Source: Styela clava (Eukaryota; Chordata; Ascidiacea; Stolidobranchia; Styelidae). From it: a stretch of DNA of 64,000 nucleotides. Shown here in pieces: positions 46,441-59,197 of the stretch. Position 1 is the stretch's first letter; every line of letters starts with the position of its first letter. Made by a program: the position numbers and the translations under genes. The stretch lies in the NCBI RefSeq assembly GCF_964204865.1, contig NC_135256.1:22844703-22908702 (forward strand), in the 5' to 3' direction. The notes under the pieces are model-generated. The model saw only the letters and a program-made list of their open reading frames with translations, was not told where the DNA came from and made no database searches.

Positions 46441-46940
46441 AAGTAACGAGATACGATCTCGCGGCGTGTATCCTTCGCTCTGACTCAATAGTGTGGAAAA
46501 TTTCTCGAAGAAAACTTGCGCATCGCGACGACGTCAAAGTTACAAGAGAGATATGGACAAGGCTCAAAGATTAATCACGAGATACGATCTAGCGGTGTGT
46601 ATCCTTCGCTCTGACTCACTAGCGTGAAAACTTGCGCATCTGATACGCACACACACATTCAGAGCGTCTCGAAAATCTCTCGATTTGTGAAAATTCAGAT
46701 CTCTTCATCACTAATTAATTAATAACTCGCTAATTATACGACATAATTCATCCAAAATCAATAGGCTTCTGGTCCGAGATATGATGAATGCACATGCAAA
46801 ATTTGGAGCAGATTCAACCACGCCTTCGTGAGATATCGCGTGCATCTAACAGACAGACAGACAGACATACATACAGACATACATACAGACATACATACAG
46901 ACAAATACCTATCAATATACTTACCGATCTTAAGATCGAT
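46441..46940 (+). mobile_element. LINE-type 3' tail ending in (ACAG/ACATACAG)n
   Basis: A pair of ~65-bp direct repeats (ACGAGATACGATCT, GTGTATCCTTCGCTCTGACT at about 46447 and 46577) leads into CATGCAAAATTTGGAGCAGA and CCTTCGTGAGATATCGCGTG, then a microsatellite of ACAG and ACATACAG units (46850-46902). This arrangement, especially the AAATTTGG...GAGATATCG block before (ACAG)n, is typical of RTE-like LINE 3' ends. A perfect palindrome CGATCTTAAGATCG lies at 46925-46938. No RT frame remains. Confidence 0.5.
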
Positions 46941-46942
46941 AA

Positions 46943-47481
46943 GTAATCAGAGGTGTGCAACCTTTATTACAGGAGGACCAAATACAAGTAACTGGGTGAA
47001 ACCGCGGGCCGCACCTAAACTCCACCTATACGAAAGGCTCTGAATACGAAAATTCATTGCAGCGGCCATCGTAAGATTTTTCTCATACGGAAGGTCGAAA
47101 ATCCAAACAACGCGTTTAGTGATATTTGTTTAAGTTAATTTAATGCTGTGCTTGAAGAAGGGATGTCCAATTTGAATTCAATATTTGAATAAAGTCACTT
47201 TCGAATATCGTTTTTCGTGTTTATAAGAATTCCGAATATGGCGCACATCTGCCATCCCATTCGTCCGTTTGTTTCCCGAGGGTACGTACAATGTATTGCT
47301 AGCGAAATTCAGTTCGAGCACGATGGTACGCGCAGCAGTTAACACAAAGGGAAATAAATTGAAAAGTCATTTAAAAAATTTGAATTACATGTGTGTGTGC
47401 TCATTTTGTACATTAGGTTCTCGATCAGCTGTCAACTTTTGCCACCTCCCCCGGCCTGTCCTCCCACTCTCCGCGGTCTTC
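46943..47481. other. Non-coding stretch with a hAT-like left terminus
   Basis: CAGAGGTGTGCAACCTTTAT at about 46948 followed by GGACCAAATAC and CGGGCCGCACC is like a hAT left end, but no matching right end was found before the next element. A plus-strand frame at 47269-47487 is open; I see no domain in it. Confidence 0.4.
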
Positions 47482-47666
47482 GCTTAGCCCAGGAGTGGGC
47501 AACATACGGCCCGCGTCCGGACCGCGACGAGATTTTGACCGTCCCGCTGACTGTATCCAACCACACTCTGTAATGTGGTCCGACGCATCATTCATGAAAG
47601 TTGCCGATCGTTCTACTCTCACCGCACTGTCAGTGCGAGCTGGTGAAATAAACAATTGCCTTAGTG

Positions 47667-49259
47667 CAGGGGTTCTCAAACTTTTGGTGTTGCGGAGCCC
47701 TTGAAAAGGTTGACTATTATTCACGGATCCCCAAAATAAATCTTAAAATTGTTACTTTCAGATTAATATTCCTGAGCAAGTTGAAAGTACTTTACTTAAT
47801 TTTAATGCTGAACCTTTTTTTGAAAGGGTTGATATACAAGTCATACATAAATCTAAATTTCAAACATAAATTATATATACTAAAGCTGTAAATTTGACAC
47901 TTGACAAACATATTAATAAATCAGGGGTCGAATCTTTTCCCTTTTGACATTTTTGGAAGACTTAAAAGGCCGCTAATAACGTGCGCGATTGCATTTTGTT
48001 ACAATCGCCGTTTTTTCGTCAGCATGGCGTGTTTTCGAACCTTTTAACATCTACACGCCGGTGTTTATTCTCCCTAAATCAAAAATTTCCCTCGGCATAT
48101 ACATGTATTGTTACACAATGACGACGTTATTTGCTTTTTTGTTCTCGTGGGGAATTATGAGTTCATTGTGAAAAACATGTTACCATATTATAGTCATCGG
48201 TGACGAAATGCTAAAAATAATAACTAATAAAGAGGTAAATCCGCAACTCAAATTTCTTGATTGAAAAGCGGCATTCTAAAATATTAAAACTGAAACTTAA
48301 AATGAAAGATCACACGTTTGGTTTTAGCAGACTCACCTCAGATTGAAAACGTTTTTATAGACATTATGAATCGCAAAATTTGGTGTTATGTTAGGTTTTC
48401 ATCGTAGCAACTGCGAAATCGAAACACAGTCAATTGTGCGCGCGATGTATTTTTTTTCCCCATTATGAAACTAACAACGGAGCCGCACGCAATCAATTGT
48501 GCGCGCTCCGCGATGTACCTTTTTTTTCATTCTGAAACTAACAACGGAGCCACACGTAATCAATTGTGCGCGCTCCGCGATGTACCTTTTTTTCATTCTA
48601 AAACTACCGACGGAGCCGAATGCAACAAAATAAATTTCAATTGTTCGTATTTTGCCCAGACATTGTGATTTTTTAAACGGCGATATCTTGCATAAAAATA
48701 ATCTCAACTGCGAAAGAAGAAATCAAGTTTGACAAATCCCAAGATCGCGAAAATACGACTCCAATTTATTTATAGTTGACAGTTTATCACATATTTTATG
48801 CTATTTTAGATTAGTATTCTTTCATTTTAGTAATCCTAATAGTAATCTCGAATCAAACGTGAGTAACGATGAGCACAATTACATTATGACGACGAGACAC
48901 GTTAAATGCTCGCATCGGTCATGGATTAAATATTTTACGCAACAGAAATCTCGTTATCCGTTTTTTTAATCGCGAAGAATGTCGCGCGGAAATTTCCGAT
49001 TCCAATTTTGAACCACCTCCCTCTTAAGAATCCTGACTGCGCTCCTGCTCATAAATACTGTCATTTTTCAATTCCGCCTCTTTGCCATATTTCGATGCTA
49101 TATTGTTGTCAGATTTTATCAAAGCTGTTATTGCTTTTTTGAACAGTTACAAAACTAGTCGGTATTTTGAAAAGTAATCCAATAGCTCGGGAGCCCCTGG
49201 GTTTCTCTCACGGAGCCCTGGGGCTTCGTACAGAGCACTTTGAGAACAAACTAACTATG
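47667..49259. mobile_element. hAT-like non-autonomous transposon, copy B, nested
   Basis: Begins CAGGGGTTCTCAAACTTTTG and ends GCACTTTGAGAACAAACTAACTATG across 49235-49259. The target duplication is CCTTAGTG (47659-47666) and CCTTGGTG (49260-49267), one mismatch; the uninterrupted site CCTTAGTGAACAAAC survives in the related element at 41772. It is collinear with 1441-2897 but about 136 bp longer, mainly from an internal tandem expansion (48431-48620). No transposase. Confidence 0.92.
48431..48620 (+). repeat. 63/67-bp tandem expansion inside hAT copy B
   Basis: CAATTGTGCGCGC words followed by GATGTAC(C/T), a T-run, and GAAACTA start units at 48431, 48494 and 48561. Copy A of the element has a single unit at about 2220-2275. 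So the expansion occurred in this copy or its lineage after the two diverged. Confidence 0.85.
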
Positions 49260-49579
49260 CCTTGGTGAACAAACAATTGCGTTATCACACTTGTTTAAAC
49301 AAACAATATAAGGTCAGAGCAGAGAGCGTCGTAAACATTCCCCACTACTGTTATCAGTTATATTTGGATCCTAAATATAAAAAGATTTTAGAAATTAGAT
49401 TTTATATTAAGTTTTATTAACCATGGAATATCCCAAGAAACGCAAAGTTGACAGAGAGTGTCGAGCATTTAACAAAGATTGGATACCGAAGTTTTTTTGC
49501 AATAATCCGGCCCGCCGAGGGCTTTATTTTTTCACCTCTGGCCCGCCGACTAGAGAAGTTGCCCACCCCTGGCTTAGCC

Positions 49580-51817
49580 TACCTTAGTCGACCAACGACG
49601 AGGGTAAACAAACATACCGTTTGTAGATTTTATGCGGTATTTCTTTGTTCTTCCTTCTTTCCATGTATATCTTTTCTGTTTATTATGCAGTAGGCTACTC
49701 TATTTCTAACATGTATTTGTTACGGGATTTAGTCATTATACAAATATTATGTCCGAGTTTTGCGGGAGATTAGAACGGATTAGGGCATTTACAGGTAAAA
49801 TGCGTCCCTACTTACGGAATTTTCTACCTACGAAGGGCTTCATAGGTTTTAAGCACAAATAATATCGTATTTCCCGGTGAATAAGTCTAAACATAAACGA
49901 GGCCCGATTTCAAGCCTGAAAAAATTGGCTTTTGCATATAACCTGCCAATAAGTCGGGGTAGTAAAATCGAATCAACATCGGAATCTCAAATTACAATGT
50001 AATGGCTTTTGAGCGGTTGCCGCGTTAGCACATTAGTTAAAATAGCCTATAATGACGTTTTCTTGTAGCGTAATATTCAATCCATAATAACTACGGGAAT
50101 TCGAACTGTCTCTAAATTTTAATCTAATTGTGTTCAACGTAACTTGCGATTGCGTCCACCATAAAAGAACATTACCTAATACATAATAAGGCAACACCAG
50201 AAAAAAATTTCGCCACAAGCACAATTCAATGCACAAAACAATATGAAATTCTTCTTCTTTCTGGATAAAAGCATAGTACGGTCATGTTGTGTTCTTAATC
50301 CCCTTTTGTTTGAATTCCCCCTTTGTTTGCAAGAAATACACAAGTATAGACGTTGTAGCACCCTTTATTGACCAACTCAAACCATCGACTAGTGGTGTTC
50401 GGACTCGCTAAAAACAGAATCCGGATTCCTTGGAAAAATAATCCGAAAAAATCCTACTTCTTTTCAAGTAGGGATATCAAAACCTCAGTGAATTCCCCAG
50501 TGATTTATAACATTTTTCATCTTCTATTTGTGCACACAATATTAAGTTTAAACTCTGTATAACAAAGAAAACCAGGTAAAAATATGATATTCGAGAACGA
50601 AACACAAGCTTCTATAGCTGGATATAAAGCCATTCTGGTTTAATGGTCAAGAAATTCAGTGAGGATGAGAGTATTTCTCCTATTACGCCTAAATCATCTC
50701 AACCTGCCATATTTAGTTGCATGGAAGGTAGTATTCTGGGTCGTAACAAATGATTATACAACAGTATATCAAATCTTCTTAAAACATTATCAGATTGTAC
50801 TGCAGTCGAGTAGTCTGTGATACAATTGGAAACCAACATACTGCAGCTGACAGTATTGGTATTGCTCTAATAAGATGATATTATCCAATATTAAATCACG
50901 GAATGTTTCAATTTAAATAGAGCAAATTAAGGCTTCCATTCAGACATTGTGGTCTTGCTGTTGATTGATTCATTCAAACATTTGGAATATCCAAAATGAA
51001 CTGATAATTCCATACAACTGAGTCAAGTTAGGCTTGGTATTCTATACTCAACACCCTTGTAGCAACACCCTTTATTGTAGAAGCTTGACGGGGTGTGACC
51101 TTATGCACCCTGCTTGCTACACAAAGACGAAGGGCGCTGAAGCGTGCGCCAATATTTTCTAGTCTAAACGCTCTAGTAGTCTATCCCAATACTATGTTCG
51201 GTCCAGACAATCCTCTCCAAATTATCCCTGCCTTATAACTGAGATAAGCAAGCTGAAGTCCACAAGCCCACAATACATAACTTCAAACACAGGAGAATTG
51301 TAATATGTCGTGGAAATATCAAGCACTTGCTCAGCATAAATTATAAAATCGAGATGTCAGATGGAGCCAAACAGATCACGGAAACAGATGACGAATACAG
51401 ATAGATAGAGTTGAGATAGAGAGACAGAGGTTTTCTAAAGAAAACAAAATACACTAAAAATACTATGAATTTGCCGCATAAATAACCAACATGCAATCAA
51501 ATTATATCGCTTACCGACTGTTTTTAGCCAAGGTCAACAATATATCGAATCTTTTATGTAACTGCAGAACACTGAAATAAACATGAACAAATAAGCACAA
51601 CAGTAACAGTACTTAACCCTACTACATTAATTGTGGCACCAATATAATACTAACAGTACTTCATTCAAATAAGACTACTACATAACAAGCCAAATGCAGT
51701 GAAATACAAAAAACTCACCAAGAATATTTCACAAAACAATCAAAACGCAGGACAGATTCACAAATTGCAGTTCAATAATCCAGAGTTCAATGCAGCAAAT
51801 TTTAAACTATTAGCAAA
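49580..51817. other. Non-coding stretch before copy 2 of the duplication
   Basis: No convincing gene. A TTTCCCGGTGAATAAG word near 49869 hints at another GTGTTTCCC-family relic. The rest is unique AT-rich DNA up to the junction at 51817/51818, where TTAGCAAA meets TCCTCCGCACC. Confidence 0.45.
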
Positions 51818-52970
51818 TCCTCCGCACCGCGTAGATCCCCGAAAATTTTTGGAAATATGTCCAAAAGACTGGCAGTTAAAACATCTTAGTGGTGGCGGAT
51901 TGTATACTCGTACTGCAAATCTTAAGTACCCCACATGACGACTGAAGGCAAGCGGGTAGTATCGAAAAATAACAGAACGGATAAACTTGGAGTTGTTTCA
52001 GTATTATTTAGTGAAGTATTGTTTGTCTTTCGTATCTTAAATCTCTGTGACTTTATGATGTGTTGATCGCTTAGAAAGCTTAAGTGCCATTTTTCCAAAA
52101 AAGGAGCTCATTTAATTTTCTTTCGTGAAGAAAACAAACAGGGAAAATCGGATTACCAACGGAATCAATTTTCTCATCTCAGGGGGGGATATATAAATCA
52201 CCGAATTCAAACATCGTGTCGTATGTCGTATGAACAAGTCACAGCTTTGTATCTACTAAGAAACTCTGCTACACATCCCCAATTTTCATACCGTGCAGCT
52301 CGAAACATAGTGTTCGGCTCTATGAGAACCTGTCGATGTTTATCAAAGTGTTCTGCAATGCTTGACAGCTAAATTCACGTATTCACCAGTCATCTATTAA
52401 TCCAGTTTGAAAAATGCCAAGTTCATATTGGAAAATTAGGTGACTTCCACGTCTTCTCATTTTCCCAATTATTCAATGGAGGTGGAAATCGGCGTGGACA
52501 AATCAATATCACCTTCACGTATTTGCGAGTTATTGTTTGCAAAAGACTCATCAAGTGAATTTAATGCAAATTCATCCGGAACCGATATTACATTGTAGTA
52601 ATATTCTTTTTGTCCAGCTTTTCGGCCAGATTCTTCCTTGATGCTCAGCTGTTTCTTCCATAAAGCCGTTTAATAGGCACGAAATATCTTGAAGTGTAAT
52701 GACAAACATTGGGATTTTTAAGCTAAATATTTGCGTGGACACCTCATTCATAATCTACTTATAAAATGAAACTGAGATTACCGACATGGCCTATGCCCTG
52801 TTCTGTTGTAAGCTGGACGACCATTAAAGTCCGGCAGAATCGGGCCTTAACATTGTTTTGGGACATAAAGTTTTTTTATTGTTTAGATATAATGTATATG
52901 ACATATATAATAATACCCAAGTGGGTGTGGAATATATAATGTTGAGCAATTTTTTTTAAGTGGATTTAAA

Positions 52971-53055
52971 GTATTCGGTCCAAGATGACGCACATCCTGA
53001 ACCGTAACATGGTAAACATACAATGTTCAGGTTGTGCGTCATCTTGGTACGAATA
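52971..53055. repeat. Palindromic foldback repeat, duplicate of 30951-31035
   Basis: Identical by eye to the copy 1 palindrome, with CCAAGATGACGCACATCCTG on the left arm and its inverse on the right. Confidence 0.78.
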
Positions 53056-55151
53056 CTTCAGGAGCGCCTTTTTGTTAAAAACAATTATTTCATAACTACA
53101 TGGTTTAGTTTTGCATACATAGTAACATTGGATCTCCTTACACTTTCTATTGCGCTCTTCAAACTACATTTGCGTTGCCGCGCGCATTTCGTTTTCCTAG
53201 TTTAAGCTTAGGGACTTGGGAAATATTTTATTAGTTGAATTGGATTGGAATATTTGACCTCGTCTTCCACTCCAAACAAGGCCATGTAAAATCATCCACT
53301 GGTATCTAAAGATGTGTAACGTGTTTTCCTTTGGAAGAACCGCAACCTTTCAGTGTTGCATTGACTTTGACAAAATTAATATGTCCTTGTGGAGGTAGAA
53401 GGTATGCGTATGCGAAACCGAGATGTGCACCTGTTATGCCAACATAGTTGAGTTAAACGTTTTGAATACTAGTACATCACACACATTTTCCTGCGTGCTT
53501 CGGTTGTACGTAGTAACGCGCACATTATTGCGCACATGCATCAAATTCCACTTGATTATTGAGCTATAGGTTTTTGACGAGCTTAAAACATCCTTAAATC
53601 GGTGATGCCAGTAAATCTTTAATACAAAAAGATCTGTAACATCTGCAATAAAAACAGCAGTACCCACTCAAATGACAGCTGGGGGATGGATACTCTTAGT
53701 ATCTGCTCCATCGCGTGCCTCTAACCGTCTTACCAGTTTACATGATTGCCAATTGGTATCTAAGCTCAGCCAGAGACAAAAAGTTTCGGACTGCAGTTGG
53801 CGTGACGAAATGTTTTTAAATATATATTCTACAATAAGATTATTTGATTGCATACTACTGAAAGTTCCGCATTATATGTCTTTTCCCATTGCACTATTCC
53901 TTTACTGATATTCGATAATATGACGCTCATCAAACATAGTTCTTAAAGTGTGTAGATGGGTATAATCTTTTCCACGCTGTTCAGATGGGAATGCGCGAAT
54001 ATATATAAGAATTGCTAATATTGGTTTGCAATGCGATGAAATCCCATCTTGGCATTTCTGCCTCTCGCAATTGCTGCGTATACTTATCGGGGAAGTTCTG
54101 TGGCGTGGTTATCGAATGAAAAAAAACATGGGAGTATTTTTCTACTTCTCTACTACTATCAAACCTTGACATTTTGTGAAAACTTTTTTCCATGCAACCT
54201 TTTTTTAAAACATCCCCAACAACCATAATTAATTCTGTCATTAAACTTCCGAAACAAACACATAAAATCATCAACAGATGCATATCACCAAGTAGATATT
54301 GCTGAATCGATCTTTATTTTACCATTTTTCATGTAATTCTTTTTGGTATACCTGTTATCTATCGCATTTACAGCAGATTTGACAATGTTGTAGTGTAACT
54401 TTTTTGGCCTCACATTTTTGATATTTGTAGTTAGAGCTCTTGGGGCTCTGTCAAACTAAGTTACATACAAAATATTGGTTGTAAATTGCAAAACATGATC
54501 ATGTTGTTGGAATAACTTGGCATTTTAACACCCGTATATCATTATTGTTGAGAATATTGATAAAATCATGAAATTTAAAAATCCGCTTTCGTGAAATTTT
54601 TGTTGTAGCTGAATTCCAGGGACAGCATGACAACAGGCAAGAGAAGCACGGTCGCCTATTTTGGTTTGTGACAGAGTTTCTTAAAAGGGGACCCCGTCCT
54701 CCTTGGAGGCCGCTGATCGGTTATCTGGGAGCACGAACAAACAGATGGAAATGCGAATATATAATAACAATGTATTTTTATAGAAGAGAAGAAGCAAAAG
54801 TGTTGAGAGTCTTTGGTAGTTTGAAAAGCATTGGCATGGAACATAAGAATGAACTACATTCTTTCCCAGGGATATACTATAAAATTTAGCAATTTTCTCA
54901 TTCTTGTTCTCGTGATATCATTATCTTTCACTGCGTCGTCGTGATCATCCCGCTGCATAACAATTCTCGCTAACAAATAATTGACTGTTCTCCACCGGGT
55001 GTATCCAATTGAACCAGTGGCGACTGCATTAGCAGGTTTGTATTGTTAATTGCAACAAAAACGGGTATTTTGAAATATTACTCCTTATTTTACGCGTATG
55101 TTTCGACAGTATTTCCATATACTGTATACGGGTCGCGACCCAAAGCTGGTG

Positions 55152-55494
55152 TCAATAAATACTTAAAAGTTATTGATTTTATTTCCTAGTAAATTTGGTG
55201 CTTGCGTAGTTTGTGCACCAAGATTGCGCACAACCTACCTGATCATAGTATTGTAACAGGTTATGGTTCAGGTTGTGCGTCATTGTGATGCACATGTTTG
55301 ACGAAAAACACTAATACAAATATCTCAATAAATACCTAAAAGTTATTGCTTTTATTTCCTAGTTAATTTGGTGCTTGTGTAGTTTGTGCACCAAGATTGC
55401 GCACAACCTGAACATAGTATTGTAACAGGTTATGATTCAGGTTGTGCGTCATTATGATGCACAGGTTTGACGAAAAACACTAATACAAATATCG
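55152..55494 (+). repeat. Two tandem ~172-bp units, each holding a foldback palindrome
   Basis: AATAAATAC(T/C)TAAAAGTTATTG starts both units (about 55154 and 55327). Each holds TTTGTGCACCAAGATTGCGC with ACAACCT and the inverse AGGTTGTGCGTCAT, TGATGCAC, then GACGAAAAACACTAATACAA. Identity of the two units is about 93% by eye. Confidence 0.88.
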
Positions 55495-56188
55495 AGTCGT
55501 AAAAAAAATTGCTCAAGCCTGCAAACTCCACACCCACGTAGAAATGATGAGCAATGACACCAAGATGAATAATCACAAATATAAAAAACTTTATGCCTGA
55601 AATAAAACTTGGGCCAAAAAGGTCCCCTTATCTGCCGGACTTTGTTTACACATCAAGAGCGACTGACACTGAAAAGTGATATTCACAGATATTAAAAGAG
55701 TTATTGTCAAAACATGTAGAAATTTCTTTGTCATATTTTTAGAAAACGGGTCACAATATAGGCTACAATAATCATGTTCCTCTCAAAATGATTGCTAATA
55801 ATTTGGGAGTTCTTGAGAACATTTGGTATCCTTTGGAACTTTAGTTAGTTATAGACAGAATGATGGGTAAAACTTGAAAGAGTTGGTCATATATTTGCGA
55901 ACTCTTATTTCAAACTAGGCTTGTTTTGCTGTCAGTCACTAAAAATGCGTGCAAATCGGACTTCAAAACTTTATAAAACCGCTTGCCAAGCATGGATTTC
56001 CTTCAAATGTGAAATCACATTGAATTATACCAAAAACGTTCGGTGTTATTGTAAGATACCAATATAGATGCTGTTTTCTAATTGGCAAATGACTAAAAAA
56101 AGCATTGTGCAGTTTTTCGTTTACAATCGAAACTTTTAAACCAGGATCGATAATGAGACTTACGGGCTTCTAAATACACGGTGCGTGG

Positions 56189-56298
56189 CGCTCCAGAGGA
56201 ATGTGTATCAATATGGCGTACAACCTGATAACTCTAATCTGGTACACAGACTATGTTCAGGTTCTGCGCCATCTTGGTGGACATACTTCGGGAGCACC
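56189..56298. repeat. Palindromic foldback repeat
   Basis: Left arm CGCTCCAGAGGAATGTGTAT and CAATATGGCGTACAACCTGA; the right arm CAGGTTCTGCGCCATCTTGG and TGGACATACTTCGGGAGC is inverse with several mismatches. Same family as 10753-10855. Confidence 0.75.
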
Positions 56299-56606
56299 CT
56301 TACATTTGCTTGCATTAGCTGTGTTTGCAGAAAACACCCTTGAAAATACTTGGCACTTATCTGTATGCAACCAACAAATTCGGTCTATGAACAATGTTGA
56401 CTTTGTTACGTTCTTCGATCTGCAACAGTGTGAATTAGGACTAAGCTTGCCACCGTAAAAACATTTTATTTCAATCGCTCTACTACATCGTTTATAATTG
56501 GCAAGATGATTTGTCCCTTTGATTGCAATTAAAGCACTTTAGCGTACAAAGCTTAATTTGTTTGTTTACGTTCTAACAATTACTTACGTTTTGCACTTAT
56601 TTTAGG

Positions 56607-57260
56607 GTACTCCCGTAGTATGTACACCAAAATGGCAAACACCGCAACGTAATATGTGTACCAGGTTAGGTCATAATTTTATTCCAATTTACCTTATTTT
56701 GTTCTATTACGAGTTCGGGGAATAGACAAGTGACTCCCGTGGTATTTGTACCCTATAGGGTGGTACACATATTACGTTCCGGTGTCCGCCATTTTGGTTC
56801 ACATACTACGGGTGTTCCTCTTTTGGTTCTGATTACGTCGATAAAAATCATGGTTAAAATGATGAATTTAAGCATTCTCGGCAGTGAGCGTGCGCGGTTA
56901 AATCAACCACCTTTTTTGTATTCCTCTATTGTTGACGTCCCCAATCAAGTTATCACCAAATTTACATGCCACGTCCCTAAGACATGATACATACTCACGG
57001 ACAGTTTCTCCCGTATTTGGACTATATTTCAAAATCTGTGTCGATATATGATTATATCTGTCTTCGGTGCAAAATAACCATCGAGCTTCTTCACATCAGC
57101 TGGGAGCGTATCTGCTTTAAAAATGTAAGTGTATCGCACTTTCCGCTCACGTTCATCGTTCGTAGCAGCTAACAACCCTATTGCAACTCAATCGTTTTCA
57201 AAAGATTAAAACCAAGCATTCCAAATAACGTTCGGTTCTCCCGGATACTTTAAATAAGGT
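56607..57260. repeat. Copy 2 duplicates of the long foldback and the gag remnant
   Basis: 56607-56812 repeats the foldback of 33288-33493, and 56824-57260 repeats the minus-strand gag fragment of 33505-33940, with the same frame breaks. The breaks therefore predate the duplication. Confidence 0.75.
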
Positions 57261-59197
57261 ATATACACGCTTTGCTTTGAACACGGCCACAGCAAAGGTA
57301 AATTTTATACTGGCCATCTACGATATCTTCAGTTGATAAACGCTTCTGTTGATCTTTGTTGCCAAATGTAGAGTTGATTTATAATGCACAAATATGGTAA
57401 ATGAATATATAATGGTAACATAAGTTTTGAAGCATATTCGGCACGTAAATCTACTTGTTACAACCGCACACAGAAAATTTTAGCAGCATTCTCAAGTCCA
57501 GTCGGCGGTAATAAATGTATCATTCATTGTTGTTCGCGAATTATACACAGTGGTGATTGCTTCTCGAGATTTCTTGATCTTCCTCACTGTCCGCTTGGAT
57601 GTATTATGATGAAATAACGAAGATAAATTACTGTTATTTATTATTGTCGCCGTGTATGTATATGATGCGTATTCATAAAATTAGACACCACTTGTTAAAA
57701 CGTCACATTTCAGAGTATCCACCCCTCAACGAGTATAGGACACGCCACTGCATATTCTTTAGAGTTCTAATAAAAATAACCACTCGCTTATAAATGAATG
57801 CATGTTGTAGACTCGTAGAGCCATGTTCTAGTCAAGACGGTGAAAATTTGAGAAAAATTTACTGGACGAGTAACAAGTTTTTCTAACTTTGAAATACTAT
57901 GAATGTGAACAGCAGCACCAAGTAAGTTTTACAACGACAACAATAATTTAGCAGAGCAATTATAGGTCCACATCGTTTCCAGCAATAGAGCCGCGTCGCA
58001 GCAGCGGCGACAATGTGATAGCACAGACCCTACATATTTATGTTCAGATAAGACATGACAAGCTGAAACATAGGTGACCCATTGCAATGTCTCATGGTTC
58101 AGAGAAATACCACTGTGTTTCGGGTTAATCGTTGTTCAAACAAACACGCTGATACTAATTTACTTTAGTCTTTTATTTATTTAATATATTGGTGCCGAAT
58201 CATTGTTACTGGAATATGTCGTTGAATAGTTGACCATTGATGACGACAAAGAGTTTAATTAAGCACTTTCCATTTGAAACATATGTCCTGTTCCCTGTTG
58301 ACAAGACGCAGTCGGTACTGATGCTTATTTGTACGATAAAACGCAAAAATATGTTTATCAGATGGTGAATTTGTTTGAGATAAACATGAAATTATTTTTC
58401 TTCGCTTTGTTTTAGGTTTGAATTTATGCCGTATCAATACAAATGTTCCCATGGCATGTATAAACTATTGTATTATGATAAATACCAATGAATTCCAGCA
58501 AAAACTATAGCAACGACTTAAATAGGTGAGATTATGGTATCATGTGTACACTAGTAAAATAATTAAAATATTTACTTGAATATTTGGCAGTTAAGCATAT
58601 GACAGCCCGAGTGGTGTTATTGGAGACTCGTTTAGCTTTTTATATTATTTATGTCCATCTGCGGTCAGCCTGAAAACCACAAGTTTTTTTCTATGCAGAT
58701 CGAGCAAATACAGTGAAATAACAAATGTGTCAAAGATTTTGCTGATAGTGTACGTACCGGGTGTGTAGATTCCCACGGATGTTTTGAACAGTTACTATCA
58801 TGGCGTGGTGCCTAAAATATCTATCATTGAATATATATTATTATTCAATTATTTTTATACTTTATAATACAGATTATTATATCATATCATTAGAACTGCG
58901 TCATGAGTCGAGTAAATAAGGCGATTTACTAAAATTGAATGAATTGCTTTTCAGGTAAACAGCGTCACCATTAGTAAGGATGGCAATATATACAACTTCT
59001 GTTGCTTAACAATAGATGCAGTGGTTAACACATGGAATACTCGATGCGTGTGTGTGGGCGTTCCGTAAACCACAAAATGCACAATTAGAAGACTCATCTC
59101 GTCAAGACCTATTTTCAGTGAGAGATTAGAAATTGCTGTTGAGGTATAATGACAGCAGGAGAGTTCGTAACAGAAATTTGGGTACTCCTGAAGGTGA

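Larger units (their letters stand above)
47490..49571 (+). mobile_element. hAT element with transposase start, split by a nested hAT
   Basis: Begins CAGGAGTGGGCAACATACGG and ends GAAGTTGCCCACCCCTG; the flanking 8-bp duplication GCTTAGCC is exact at 47482-47489 and 49572-49579. Same family as 41772-42224. Without the nested element (47667-49259) it is about 480 bp. The ATG at 49423 opens MEYPKKRKVDRECRAFNKDW then IPKFF before running into the right terminus. It keeps about 22 transposase codons, with a PKKRKV motif identical to the classical basic nuclear-localisation core. The deletion removed the rest. Confidence 0.92.
55138..56425. other. 1.29-kb segment present only in copy 2
   Basis: Between GTATACGGGTCGC (to about 55137) and GCAACAGTGTGAATTAGG (from 56424) copy 2 has ~1.29 kb not in copy 1, where the two sides join through a shared GC. 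No target duplication or terminal repeats bound it. It contains three CAAGATGGCG-family foldbacks and no convincing gene. Confidence 0.88.

Noticed and set aside
47391..47724. Frames around the left end of the hAT at 47490
   Set aside because: They translate terminal repeat sequence on both strands and recur at 41700-42090.
51699..51938. 79-aa frame over the duplication junction
   Set aside because: It runs from unique sequence into the antisense of a LINE ORF1, so it is a chance fusion.
55138..56425. Transposon insertion in copy 2
   Set aside because: No terminal repeats or target duplication at the edges, and a GC microhomology at the copy 1 junction fits a deletion better.
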